In this document: piece by piece, positions 55,394-64,000 of the stretch | How positions within the stretch are numbered: the stretch's first letter is position 1 | How the letters are laid out: each line of letters starts with the position of its first letter | Assembly (NCBI GenBank): GCA_902788505.1 | Contig: CADAKH010000015.1 | Span: 19,606-83,605, forward strand | Source of the DNA: Oscillospiraceae bacterium | GTDB lineage: Bacteria; Bacillota; Clostridia; Saccharofermentanales; Saccharofermentanaceae | DNA: 64,000 nt | Direction of reading: 5' to 3' | Translations under genes and position numbers: made by a program | The notes under the pieces: generated by a model | What the model was told of the DNA's origin: nothing | The model's input: the letters and a program-made list of their open reading frames with translations, nothing else | Database searches by the model: none

Positions 55394-55421
55394 TACGAGC
55401 CGGGATTACTCCTGGCTCGTA
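55394..55421. repeat. Inverted repeat TACGAGCC/GGCTCGTA
   Basis: Perfect 8-bp arms in the gap between two minus-strand genes. The right arm with flank, CCTGGCTCGTATAATTC, recurs near 59510. Confidence 0.5.
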
Positions 55422-55468
55422 TAATTCCGGAAATATATCACCCAAAGAAGGGATGCCGGAAATCTACA

Positions 55469-57128
55469 TCAACCATTCTCTTTAAGATACTGCATAGCCC
55501 AGTTCAGCTCGTAATCTTCTTTGTCACGGAAGATCTTCATTGCCGCATCGTAATCTAAGGGAATTCGCACATCAACAGGGTTGCGGCTGATGCAGTCTTC
55601 GCGTGTATCAATGTTGGGATTACCATTGCCGTCAAGCACGGGACCGACAGGAAATCCTACATAGATATGTCCGCCCGTAAGAGCGCTGATACCGCCTGTC
55701 TCTTGGTTGCATCCGTAAGAGTCTGTCAGTCCTGCAACTGTGACATTGGGCATCATGGAAAGATACAGCGTAGCTCCGTCGCCCGCACTGAGGCACCCGT
55801 AATTAGTAAGAACCAGAACCTTCAAGTCGGCAAATTCGCCGTCACCATGTATGCCATGTGTCGAAGTGGCCTTGTAGGTGCCGTTCTCACGAATACCTAC
55901 TGCATAATGATCAATATCCTCTGTTGTAAAAAGGTCGCAGAGAGCATTGGCGATCTCGTCGTAACCGCCCTGATTATTACGGATATCTATGATGAGGTAT
56001 TCCATTCCCTGTGCCTTGAGTCCGCGAAGTTTCTCACGGAACATCTCTCTTGCCTTTGCATGCATGATTACCGGTCATGTATCCGATGAAGATATCGTAA
56101 AGACCATCGTCTGATGATTCAGCGGTAATCCTGAGATAGCCGCACTTGTCGTCCAGCATCTTCGTGCTGAAATTCTCAGCAAGAAGAGAATCGTATTCAT
56201 CCTCAGCGCCAAGCTTTTCGAAGTGCCTGTATAATCTGAATGCTTCAAGCTGAGTGTGCGGATCGCCAAGATCTTTAAGTGTTACGGTCTGTTCTGTGCC
56301 ATTATCATCAAGGAATGATACATCGAGTGTGTCGCCTCCTACACCCGAGAGCACGATTGCCGCTATACGTTCGGCGTTTTCCTTTACGGACATACCGAGA
56401 TTCGGAACTTCCTCCGCACAAGCCGTCAGAATATCCTTGCCGTTCCATTTTGTAATAACAGTACCGTCCTTAATGCCAAGCTTCTGTACATCAGCGGTAG
56501 TGCAGACAGCGATGACATCACCGTTATCAAGCTGGACCATGGCAAGACCATATTCACGGGGCTTATATGACACTGTATAAGATATGCATCCTTCGATCCT
56601 GGCTTTATCATCTGTTACGACATGAACATGACCGTCGTGAAGCTCGCTGCAGAACATCATTACCGCATCAGTGAATTTCTCCTCATTCTGCTCCTGTTCC
56701 GCTTCGATCACCATAGGCATGTATTTATCTTCAAGCGCAGCAAAATTGATCTCTTTCCATTCTTTCAGAACATAGTGCTCGTCCATATCCTGTACCAATG
56801 AATGGAATGATTCGGTGTAGCTCTCTTTAGTATGATTGAAATAGTCCGGAGACATGCCGATATAGTAGAAACCCATTACACATGTCACAAGTCCTGCAAG
56901 CACCGCTGTGATCTTATATCCGATCTTGCGCTTTGCAAAAGGTATTGGCAGGAGCGCGAAAAGTGCGGTTACATAAAGAGGAAAGAACCCTACAACAAAC
57001 AAGGGAAATCCCACCAGATAAATAAACACATGAACTGCGGCGATGACAGCCGGCAGAAAGCAAAGCCCGCGCCACAGGCGGATCTTCTTTTTATCGCCCT
57101 TCCACTTGTGGTGGAGAACTGCGAGCAA
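55469..57128 (-). pseudogene. S41-family peptidase with membrane N-terminus, frameshifted
   Basis: The N-terminal frame (57128 to 56034) has three or four membrane segments, then an S41/PDZ region (ELHDGHVHV), and ends YMTGNHACKGKRDVP. The next frame continues HAKAREMFREKLRGL, then IDIRNNQGGYDEIAN and the nucleophile region NYGCLSAGDG. Removing one ATGC of a tandem ATGCATGC near 56065 joins them as NHAKAREMF. So an otherwise complete tail-specific-type serine protease is broken by a 4-bp duplication. Start is TTG at 57128 after GGAGG. Confidence 0.8.
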
Positions 57129-57256
57129 TATTAATCCTCCGATTTCTTATTCATGGGTTAGACGGATGAAATTCAATTTCGTTACAAGAATTTTTTCTGA
57201 TATGAGGCGGAGTCCTTAAAGCTTCGATAGCGGAGTGATGCGCAGAGTTTGAATAG

Positions 57257-57982
57257 TTATTTCTGCGAATAAAAGACCGGAGTGCCAAACATGCCGACCT
57301 TATGAGAGATGTCTTCGTGTTCGATCATCTCCGAATTATCGAAGATCGTATGAGCAGCATCGTATACATCCTGTGAATCAATGATCCACACCGTACCGAA
57401 GAGATTGTCGTGGCCGTCATTCGTCAGATACTCGTAAAATGCATTCGTCGCATCCCCATATTTCTTGTAATCGAGCTCATCCGGAGGCAGATAAATAACC
57501 AGTTCCACATCGCAGTTCTTGAGAATGTAACCGGGACCCGCATCAGGTTTGATCGAATCGGGGATATCCCTAGTCACGTAATTTACGAATACCTTACACG
57601 GACCGAAATACTCTTCCGCGGCCGCTGTCATATCCGCTTCGATTGCTTCTTTATTTCTTAGCAGAATGTAGTTATCGCGGTAGATCCACACGCCGTTCTC
57701 CTTTGCGATGTACGCCTCGACCACACCGCCAGGAAACACGTCAGTCGAGAAATGGACCGTCGTTATATACTTCTCATTGTCATAGGATATCCAGTCGGTC
57801 CACTCGACCGTAAAAGTCTCGTCCGGATAGCGGTTGTTCATGTACTTTATAAGCATCTTCTGAGTATCCGGCCTGTTAAGAATGCAACCCGAAAACATTG
57901 CTGCCATAAGTGCGGTAAATACGAGGACAGTTATCCCCTTAAGTGTTATCCGTTTATTCCCCATTACCCTTATTCTGTTCAT
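57257..57982 (-). CDS. Lipoprotein of unknown function
   Basis: About 241 residues with a lipoprotein signal (ITVLVFTALMAAMFSGC). Mature region is rich in Tyr and Asp. Two starts are possible (57982 and 57964), neither well spaced. It follows the preceding small gene by 11 bp, so probably co-transcribed. Confidence 0.6.
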   Translation of the reverse strand: MNRIRVMGNKRITLKGITVLVFTALMAAMFSGCILNRPDTQKMLIKYMNNRYPDETFTVEWTDWISYDNEKYITTVHFSTDVFPGGVVEAYIAKENGVWIYRDNYILLRNKEAIEADMTAAAEEYFGPCKVFVNYVTRDIPDSIKPDAGPGYILKNCDVELVIYLPPDELDYKKYGDATNAFYEYLTNDGHDNLFGTVWIIDSQDVYDAAHTIFDNSEMIEHEDISHKVGMFGTPVFYSQK

Positions 57983-57993
57983 CTTCCTGCTGA

Positions 57994-58305
57994 TTAAACA
58001 TTCAAATAATACCACTCAAAATACCCGTTCAATTCATTAGGAAGAAGCTCCTTATACCGGGGACCATCTTTACAGCCGTTATTCCACGCTAAATGAATAA
58101 CATAGTATTTCTCACCATCGAAAAACAACACATCATCCTGACGTTCAGATTTAGCAACAGCTTTAAGTTTGTCTTTGCATGCATATAAAGGACATGAAGC
58201 CCATATTTCCATTTTTGCCTGTTTTTCAAAAACGGCTTTGGAATGTTCACTGGTTATTTCAAACCAGCAAAAATCATCATATTTCGCATCAAAGTCTTCA
58301 AACAT
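57994..58305 (-). CDS. Small hypothetical protein
   Basis: A 103-residue cytoplasmic protein with FCWFEITSEHSKAVF and YYVIHLAWNNG. No family recognised. AGGAGAG precedes ATG at 58305. Upstream partner of the lipoprotein gene. Confidence 0.55.
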   Translation of the reverse strand: MFEDFDAKYDDFCWFEITSEHSKAVFEKQAKMEIWASCPLYACKDKLKAVAKSERQDDVLFFDGEKYYVIHLAWNNGCKDGPRYKELLPNELNGYFEWYYLNV

Positions 58306-58401
58306 GCACCACTCTCCTGTTATTCCTGATTTCATTCTTTTTTTCGTGATATAAACAACTCACGATTGAATTTTCGATCATAGCAGATTCTTTGGCGGCA
58401 T

Positions 58402-59484
58402 TCAGGACATTGGTAATCCTAAATAATGCTTCAGCCACATAATAAATACTGATATGCCTAATCCCACTAAGACTATCAGTATGATCAGCAGTATCAATTT
58501 CAATAAGTATGTAGGCGCTTCACAGTAAGTCTTGCCGGTCTGTCCGTTGATAGCTACCTGATATGACTCTTTGCCAAATGTATAGCGGGCAATATATACG
58601 GGTGCCAAAAGATATCTGAACTTTACGTTATAGTAGTCGGTAGTAAATTTCTTGACGGAGAATCTGCGCTTTCCGACTTCGTACATGTCGTTTCTTATTA
58701 TTTTCCGCATCTTTATCTTTGAGCGCTTCCAGCTGTCGTTAAGTCCTACCGTATAACGTTCTGCCGGAATGCCTGCCAGGTATTCGGATGAATAAGGAAC
58801 CATTTTTGTGAAATCGAAATCCTGTACTCTTTCTATTTCAGGCATGCGGATCCTGTCAGAAGCATAGATGACAAGGTCGTCAAAGTAGCGGTTCGAAAAA
58901 CCTGTAACATAAGGTGCCGGTTCCTTTTCCACATCAAAGACTGCACCCAAGTAGGACGTGACAGTTTGAGCATCGAAAGTCCAAAACGGAAGATATATGC
59001 CGACTATGTTTTCGAGCTTGCTTCTGGCGACTTTTTGGGAGACAAATGATTTTCTCTTCAAAAAATCTGTGAAGTATTCCTGAGCTTTTTCTTTAGTGAT
59101 CGAGAACGGGATTATTGCCTGAGGCGCCATGATTTGCACATTCTCAGCTGCAGGTGTTACGCTGGTCGATCCGCAGAAAGGACATGCACCGGTAACCTGC
59201 TCGGCGTTGTAAAGAGTCTGGCCGCCACAGTTTGCACAGATGATCAGTTTTTTGATGTGACCCCAGTTTACACTGGCACGCTGCAAAGCAGAATTGAAAT
59301 CGAGTTCTTCGATGGCTTTGCCTGAACCAGGCTGAGGAAGCTGCGATGACAGACCGCAAAAAGGGCATTTGAGATTCAGTGATTCAGCATCGAACTTGAC
59401 ACCAATAGAAGCTCCACAGCCCGGACACTTAACGTCCGAACTCGAAACATTAACTGCTCCTATTACCCACTTATTCTCAGGCAT
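58402..59484 (-). CDS. Zinc-ribbon membrane protein
   Basis: A 360-residue protein with three CxxC-based ribbons (CPGCGAS, CPFCGLS; CANCGGQ, CPFCGST), a helical and strand-rich middle with YLPFWTFDAQ, and one C-terminal membrane segment (LLKLILLIILIVLVGLGIS). Similar proteins resemble replication-restart-type or TFIIB-like ribbon proteins by sequence only; role unknown. Confidence 0.72.
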   Translation of the reverse strand: MPENKWVIGAVNVSSSDVKCPGCGASIGVKFDAESLNLKCPFCGLSSQLPQPGSGKAIEELDFNSALQRASVNWGHIKKLIICANCGGQTLYNAEQVTGACPFCGSTSVTPAAENVQIMAPQAIIPFSITKEKAQEYFTDFLKRKSFVSQKVARSKLENIVGIYLPFWTFDAQTVTSYLGAVFDVEKEPAPYVTGFSNRYFDDLVIYASDRIRMPEIERVQDFDFTKMVPYSSEYLAGIPAERYTVGLNDSWKRSKIKMRKIIRNDMYEVGKRRFSVKKFTTDYYNVKFRYLLAPVYIARYTFGKESYQVAINGQTGKTYCEAPTYLLKLILLIILIVLVGLGISVFIMWLKHYLGLPMS

Positions 59485-59528
59485 TGCTTAAACCCATCCC
59501 TTTATACGCCTGGCTCGTATAATTCAAA

Positions 59529-59563
59529 ATCCGGATGTATATCCTGTTGATCAACCCGGATGC
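59529..59563 (-). terminator. Possible terminator after the phosphoesterase gene
   Basis: ATCCGG/CCGGAT arms with a long loop, followed on the minus strand by TTTTGAATT. Confidence 0.4.
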
Positions 59564-59576
59564 AAAGCGCTGTTTA

Positions 59577-60179
59577 TCAGCTGTTAATAGCCATATCATC
59601 GTCCCAGTATTTTTTCTTTTTGCTGAGCATGTACATTATATCTTCTTCGCTGAACAATCTGAAGTGATTTAAATCAACGCCGACATTAAACCCGAAAGAT
59701 TTCCAAAGCCCGCCGTATCTGTGCGTATGACCAAATAAAGTCTGGCAATCCTTAGCGTGGTCAGTGGGCTTATGTGTAAGGAAAAATTTTTCGCCCTTTA
59801 TATCGACGTAATCATTCAGTTTTACGTCATCGAATTTGCATGAAGGATCAGTCAGGCAGTATTCACGGAACTTATCAAAGGAACTGTTAAAAAACTCGTC
59901 AATTGCGCGCTGTTCATTGTTTCCGATGATAAGGATGATATGCGCATTTATCCGTTCTGATACGGCAAGACCGCTACTGAAATCCTTTTCGATCTTAGGT
60001 CCGCAGTTACAAAAATCTCCGATGACATATATGGTATCGCCAGAATATGCCTGTTCATTCCAGATCCTTATCTGCTCTTCTGTATACTCATTAATATCCT
60101 TGAACGGCCGGTTATCACGAACCATAATCTCTTTTGAATCCGAACCAAAATGTGTATCTGCAGTAAACCAGTTGCTCAT
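59577..60179 (-). CDS. Metallophosphoesterase
   Basis: A 200-residue enzyme: DTHFGS (8-13), IGDFCN (about 53), GNNEQR (about 86), THKP and FGHTHRYG. Calcineurin-like fold with two metals. GNNE replaces GNHD, common in the YfcE-like small hydrolases. Substrate unknown. GGGGAAA precedes ATG at 60179. Confidence 0.82.
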   Translation of the reverse strand: MSNWFTADTHFGSDSKEIMVRDNRPFKDINEYTEEQIRIWNEQAYSGDTIYVIGDFCNCGPKIEKDFSSGLAVSERINAHIILIIGNNEQRAIDEFFNSSFDKFREYCLTDPSCKFDDVKLNDYVDIKGEKFFLTHKPTDHAKDCQTLFGHTHRYGGLWKSFGFNVGVDLNHFRLFSEEDIMYMLSKKKKYWDDDMAINS

Positions 60180-60305
60180 TGCACGCTTTCCCCATGTTCA
60201 CTTTACTGTCTATTATCTGATCCAAGAACCAGCCTTGGATGGACTCATTATAGCATGATTAATCAACAAGACTTGACATTCCCATCTTGACAGTGAATCA
60301 CCTAG

Positions 60306-60512
60306 TCTCGCATATATAAAGACCCTCTTCCAGTTATTACGCCTCATGTTTGCAGACACACATATTGCTCGAACATGGCAAAATCAGGAATGAATCCGAA
60401 GACTTTGCAGTATCTTATGGGACACGCCGATATCAGCGTCACTCTAAATACCTATACTCATGTCAGTTTTGAAGATGTCCGAGCAGAAGTTACTCAACTT
60501 GGTATTGTGTAA
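60306..60512 (+). pseudogene. C-terminal remnant of a tyrosine integrase
   Basis: An open frame without a start encodes ITPHVCRHTYCSNMAK, then LQYLMGHADISVTLNTYTHV and a short tail. It holds the HxxR, H and catalytic Tyr of the tyrosine-recombinase active site; the core-binding domain and first Arg are missing. Marks an old integrative-element end. Confidence 0.85.
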
Positions 60513-61010
60513 AATCGCACGAAATAGTTTAATGGTATTTGGTTTAACGACTTATGTACCCGAGACGTAAAGAAACTGCAGGTTCAAAACTCAAAATTTG
60601 AACCCGTTTTTGAACCTTTTTCGGAATAAGATAAGTGAAAATACACTACGATAAGTGATTTTTGCTGATTTTAAATAAAGCCGTATAAACCCAATAAAAT
60701 CAAGTATTTCGTAGTAAAACGTCACGAATCGTAATTATGATAAAAGTATTATTTGTGTGTCACGGCAGGATAGATGTCAGCGTAGATAAACTTTGTAATA
60801 GCACGATAAGCCACGATACGGTTTGAGTTTTACTACAGTTTTACTACAAATGACGCCCGCGGTCCCGGATACTATTTCCGGGACCGTTTTTGTTGGACGA
60901 ACGAGAATAATCGATCGAATCCTTAATAAACCATTGATTTAATCGCAAATAGTCTATTTAAAGATTTCACCCGTTGAACAATTATATTTAAATACTATTT
61001 AAAGATTTTA
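60513..61010. other. Gene-free region downstream of the integrase remnant
   Basis: No gene in about 500 bp. It contains GAGTTTTACTACA and TTTTACTACAAATG near 60826-60853, a strong terminator, and two copies of CTATTTAAAGATTT (60954, 60993). Could hold the element's attachment site; none can be proven here. Confidence 0.4.
60862..60894 (+). terminator. Strong intrinsic terminator
   Basis: CGGTCCCGG/CCGGGACCG perfect stem followed by TTTTTG. Confidence 0.8.
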
Positions 61011-61039
61011 TTGACATCGGTAAAATCTTAAAATAGAAT
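61011..61039 (+). promoter_or_regulatory. Promoter of the 61-kb DUF4143 gene
   Basis: TTGACA (61011) and TAGAAT (61034) with 17-bp spacer. Two CTATTTAAAGATTT copies just upstream may be operators. Confidence 0.7.
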
Positions 61040-61071
61040 TATCTTGAACTAATAGCATCGGAGGTATCCAC

Positions 61072-62253
61072 ATGGTAATAAGAGAACACTATCTAAAGCA
61101 GATCAGACCATTTTACGATAGTGATCTGATCAAGATTATTACCGGAATAAGAAGATGTGGAAAGTCTGTTATCCTGGAACAGGTTCAGGATGAGATAAAA
61201 GCAGCTGGTAAGTCATGCCTCTTCCTTGACTTTGATCTTAAACCGATAAGAAATCTGATTCCCGATGCTGATTCACTTATCGACTATGTCGATAAGTATA
61301 TAAATAAGGAAAAACTATATGTATTCCTTGATGAGATACAGAATGTTAAGGAATGGAATGAAGCTTGTCGTACTTTGCGCTTGAAGAATTGCTCGGTCTT
61401 TATATCGGGCAGTAATTCCAAACTATTGTCCAAAGAGTTCACCAAAGAATTATCTGGACGATATATATCATTCCGGGTAAGACCATTCGTATATAAGGAA
61501 ATTCTGGAATATGCAGAGCAGAATAATAAAGAATACAGCATATCCGATTATCTTGTCTGGGGCGGATTCCCTGCCGCACTTGCACAGGATGATGTTGCGG
61601 CAAAAAGACGCTATCTTACCGATCTGAACGATACGATCGTATATAACGACCTTGAAAACCGTTATAAGATACGCAAAAAGGAAGAGTTTGAAAGAATCGT
61701 AGATTATATCTTGATATCCAACGCACGTGTATTCAGCGCCAAGTCTATATCGGATTACATGAAAGGTAAAAACATATCCGTTTCTGTTCCAACCGTTATT
61801 AAGTATCTTGGATATCTTAAGGAAGCATATGTTATTGCGGACGTCGCTCTTTACTCTCCCAAAGCAAAGTCAAAGCTGAATTATTATTACAAGCTTTATG
61901 ATGAAGATGTCTCTATGAACAGCATCAGGGTATCCGGGACAAGATACGATCTTACGCACAATCTTGAGAATATTGTCCTTAATGAATTACTGTTCATGGG
62001 TTACGAAGTTACGGTATATGACAATAAAGGCAGAGAAATAGACTTCAGGGCAGAAAGAGATGGCAAGACCTATCTGATCCAAGTTGCTTATTCTGTGGCT
62101 GAGGATAAGGCTTACGAAAGAGAATTCTCTGCTTTTTCAAACATTGATAACACAATAAAGAAGATAATCATAACCAATGATGATATAGATTATTCAACCA
62201 GTACGGTATATCACTATAAACTCAGTGAATTCCTGATGTTGGATGAGTTATAA
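61072..62253 (+). CDS. DUF4143-family ATPase, complete
   Basis: A 393-residue protein: Walker A GIRRCGKS (26-33), Walker B VFLDEIQNV, sensor ISGSNSKLL, ELSGRY, and the C-terminal domain with REIDFRAERDGKTYLIQVAY. The usual E.K of the nuclease-like core is replaced by Q.A, so that site looks inactive. GGAGG precedes the ATG. Confidence 0.85.
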   Translation: MVIREHYLKQIRPFYDSDLIKIITGIRRCGKSVILEQVQDEIKAAGKSCLFLDFDLKPIRNLIPDADSLIDYVDKYINKEKLYVFLDEIQNVKEWNEACRTLRLKNCSVFISGSNSKLLSKEFTKELSGRYISFRVRPFVYKEILEYAEQNNKEYSISDYLVWGGFPAALAQDDVAAKRRYLTDLNDTIVYNDLENRYKIRKKEEFERIVDYILISNARVFSAKSISDYMKGKNISVSVPTVIKYLGYLKEAYVIADVALYSPKAKSKLNYYYKLYDEDVSMNSIRVSGTRYDLTHNLENIVLNELLFMGYEVTVYDNKGREIDFRAERDGKTYLIQVAYSVAEDKAYEREFSAFSNIDNTIKKIIITNDDIDYSTSTVYHYKLSEFLMLDEL

Positions 62254-62711
62254 GTAATCAGTTAAAATAAATAATGTATCGGCTATAAAAATACTTTGAA
62301 CAATTTAGAAACAGCAATATGTTATGGCCTGTGCAGTTAATATATCACGGCACTCTACATAAATAACTGAAATACCATTGAAATCAAGGCGTTTAAGAGG
62401 TCAAAAAGTCGAGCTGTACCTTTTTCGTACCTTTTGAACCCCATAAAGCAGAACCAATATCAACCGAACCCGATGTGATTATTTTTTCTTTCTTTAGTTA
62501 TATAACACAAAGCATATTCCGCAAAGATGCAACTCCTTCCCTCGGAATCAACTGTACATTATTATACCATCGGGGTGCAGGGAACCCATGTGCTTCAGTC
62601 TGACAAACCTAAACGTGAAAGTGTATGAACAGATAAGAGCATGTTTCAGACAAAGAATAAGACCCCCGATTTCTCAGAGGTCTTGGTAGATTATATTCCT
62701 GATTTATTGTT
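62254..62711. other. Gene-free region
   Basis: No gene seen. Contains CACGGCACTCTACATAAATA near 62345, similar to the start of the repeat zone at 47574, and a weak minus-strand terminator at 62659-62684 (AAGACC/GGTCTT). Confidence 0.4.
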
Positions 62712-63344
62712 CTATCCCATTTTTCCATTTTGAAAATCCATTCTGATAAATGCCTTTCCATTAGGAAGTGAGATCCTTGCCTGGAGTATGTCCTTATATC
62801 CTATCTCCTGCATTTTTGTTAAAAGTGAATCCGCGTCCATCTGATGATGTACCTCATCCAGTCCGTCAAACGCATGCAAATAGGGAGAATCTGATACCCA
62901 CTGCTTATCATCCACATTGATCTGAATCAAACAAGAAACATATTCAGGATTCACTTTACAAACCACTCTCTGAAATGCATCATACCCAATATACTCTATA
63001 AGAAGGTTTGCTATCAGCAACTGCGCTCCGGGAAGTTGATCAGCATCGTTGATCAGATCTATCTTCAAGCATTTCAGTAAATCAGACAAATGTGCATATC
63101 GTTCCGAAACTATTCGAAGATAATCTTCATTGATATCCACTCCATAAACAGTCCGGTACTTATCCCGACTTACATGCTCCAAGCCATTTCCACCGGCGAC
63201 TCCAAGGACCATAGCCGTTGAAACCGGATAATCTTCAAACTGCTCCTTCATTATTGAATTCATGATTTGGAGTTGTTTAACAGAATCAAGGCTCATATGA
63301 TTCTCATAATCATTCAAACTGATTTCTTCCCACGGATTACTCAT
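62712..63344 (-). CDS. Class I SAM-dependent methyltransferase
   Basis: A 210-residue enzyme: motif I MVLGVAGGNGL (about 45-55), acidic Asp in YGVDINEDYL, and motif IV ANLLIEYIGY. Substrate unknown. GAGGAG precedes ATG at 63344. The gap to the GNAT gene upstream is 33 bp, so likely one operon. Confidence 0.8.
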   Translation of the reverse strand: MSNPWEEISLNDYENHMSLDSVKQLQIMNSIMKEQFEDYPVSTAMVLGVAGGNGLEHVSRDKYRTVYGVDINEDYLRIVSERYAHLSDLLKCLKIDLINDADQLPGAQLLIANLLIEYIGYDAFQRVVCKVNPEYVSCLIQINVDDKQWVSDSPYLHAFDGLDEVHHQMDADSLLTKMQEIGYKDILQARISLPNGKAFIRMDFQNGKMG

Positions 63345-63377
63345 AATTCTCCTCGATTATACTGATGATTATCAGTT

Positions 63378-63872
63378 CTATTGATTTAATAAGCCTTCGA
63401 TTCTTCTTTTCTGATAAAAGGCGAAGCCATCCTCAATCTTTATGATACGGTATCCTAATCTTTTGTAAAAAGCATTTGTCCGCTCATTCCAACAAGGTGT
63501 ATCCAGATTAAACTCCGTAGCACAAGGAAAACTACTTTCTATGCATTCCATCAAACGAATTCCGTACCCTTTTCTATGATAGACGCTATCAATAAAAATC
63601 CTGCCAATGTATACACTTTTTTGTGTTTCATCCGGGAACACAATGGCTGCTCCTACCAAATCTTTTTCTATCATTGCTTGATACAAATGCCCATCCCGGG
63701 CCATTTGTTTATGCCATTCAATCGAATCAAATTCAGGCGGACAATCACCTTTTGTTCCTCCAACATTAACATCTGTTTCAAAAGCTCTGACAGACATATC
63801 TACGATTTTTTCTATCTGATCTTCTTCTGCTTTGACGATATACATCCCGCTTTTCATAATTGTCTTACACAT
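63378..63872 (-). CDS. GNAT acetyltransferase
   Basis: A 164-residue protein: YIGRIFIDSVYHRKGYGIRL is the acetyl-CoA-binding R/QxxGxG/A element, followed by the NAFYKRLGYRI ending of GNAT folds. Start uncertain among 63872, 63857 and 63845; none has a clear ribosome site. Confidence 0.78.
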   Translation of the reverse strand: MCKTIMKSGMYIVKAEEDQIEKIVDMSVRAFETDVNVGGTKGDCPPEFDSIEWHKQMARDGHLYQAMIEKDLVGAAIVFPDETQKSVYIGRIFIDSVYHRKGYGIRLMECIESSFPCATEFNLDTPCWNERTNAFYKRLGYRIIKIEDGFAFYQKRRIEGLLNQ

Positions 63873-63913
63873 TCCGATTGGTCTTAATCTACTATCCTGT
63901 ATATTATCTATAC

Positions 63914-64000
63914 TTACAGTTTCTTACTCAGGAACAGCTCCGTAGGCTGTTCGAATCCCGGATAGAAAATATCGAGATTCCCGCAATCTTCATACCCCAG
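63914..64000 (-). CDS. C-terminal end of a GNAT-like protein (cut by window edge)
   Basis: The visible 28 codons end LGYEDCGNLDIFYPG, then FEQPTELFLSKKL before TAA, which is how many small GNAT proteins finish (FYPGFEQP.ELFLSKKL). The rest lies beyond 64000. Confidence 0.5.
   Translation of the reverse strand: MGYEDCGNLDIFYPGFEQPTELFLSKKL

Noticed and set aside
63945..63965. GTTCGAATCCCGG, resembling a tRNA T-loop on the plus strand
   Set aside because: It lies inside the reverse-strand coding sequence for YPGFEQP of a GNAT-like protein, and no tRNA arms surround it.
1..64000. CRISPR array
   Set aside because: No series of regularly spaced 23-40-bp repeats was seen; the repeats found are pairs or overlapping hairpins.

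Overview
The window looks like chromosome of a Gram-positive anaerobe of the class Clostridia (rumen or gut type). The basis is strong AGGAGG ribosome sites, many intrinsic terminators, lipobox proteins without outer-membrane genes, an AgrA/AgrC-type two-component pair, double-glycine leader peptides, PrsW and CPBP membrane proteases, and DUF4143 ATPases. A genus cannot be fixed from the sequence. Base composition is moderate overall, with visibly AT-richer blocks near 20-34 kb and 47-54 kb that read as acquired DNA.

Layout. 0-13.4 kb: two adjacent dynamin-like GTPases, a membrane-anchored Ig-like surface protein, an AlkZ-related protein, a large double-AAA+ (CbbX/SpoVK-type) ATPase with a small partner, a CPBP protease, a LytTR regulator with GHKL kinase, a beheaded flavodoxin fragment and a DUF4026/DUF2314 protein. 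13.4-19.5 kb: a Ro60-like (DUF2828/vWA) gene, a tRNA-mimic RNA just upstream of it, a divergent WYL regulator, a nitroreductase fragment, a zinc-ribbon protein, a phosphoesterase, a MORN-like protein and an ADP-ribosylglycohydrolase. 19.5-26.5 kb: an accessory stretch with an IS3 remnant, two copies of an S-box-like RNA leader each followed by an intrinsic terminator and a small gene, a DUF262-HNH protein and a nuclease-DUF2075 helicase. 27.1-34 kb: a block bounded by two nearly identical terminators. It holds a 1033-residue protein with the catalytic hallmarks of the two-barrel (YonO/eukaryotic RdRp-type) RNA polymerase superfamily, divergent from a three-gene operon (methyltransferase-like protein, DUF1848 Fe-S protein, Lon-like AAA+ ATPase). 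This is the best candidate for an undescribed system.

34-47 kb: an orphan double-glycine peptide, a transglutaminase-like membrane protein, a FecR / repeat-protein / CHASE2-adenylate cyclase operon, a HEAT-repeat protein, lipoproteins, an acyl-ACP thioesterase, PrsW, and a LacI-type sensor-GGDEF protein broken by a one-base slip in a homopolymer. 47-54 kb: an 81-bp direct repeat flanks a DUF4143 fragment, an ABC transporter with a kinase, a tail-to-tail response regulator and a complete DUF4143 ATPase. 54-64 kb: two more double-glycine peptides, an S41 protease broken by a 4-bp tandem duplication, lipoproteins, zinc-ribbon and phosphoesterase genes, an integrase remnant, another DUF4143 ATPase, a methyltransferase and two GNAT-like genes, the last cut by the window edge.

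Decay is a recurring theme: C-terminal stubs of flavodoxin, nitroreductase, IS3 transposase, tyrosine integrase and a DUF4143 ATPase, plus two genes with single small frameshifting lesions. Starts were chosen by ribosome-site spacing, so several differ from the longest possible frame.
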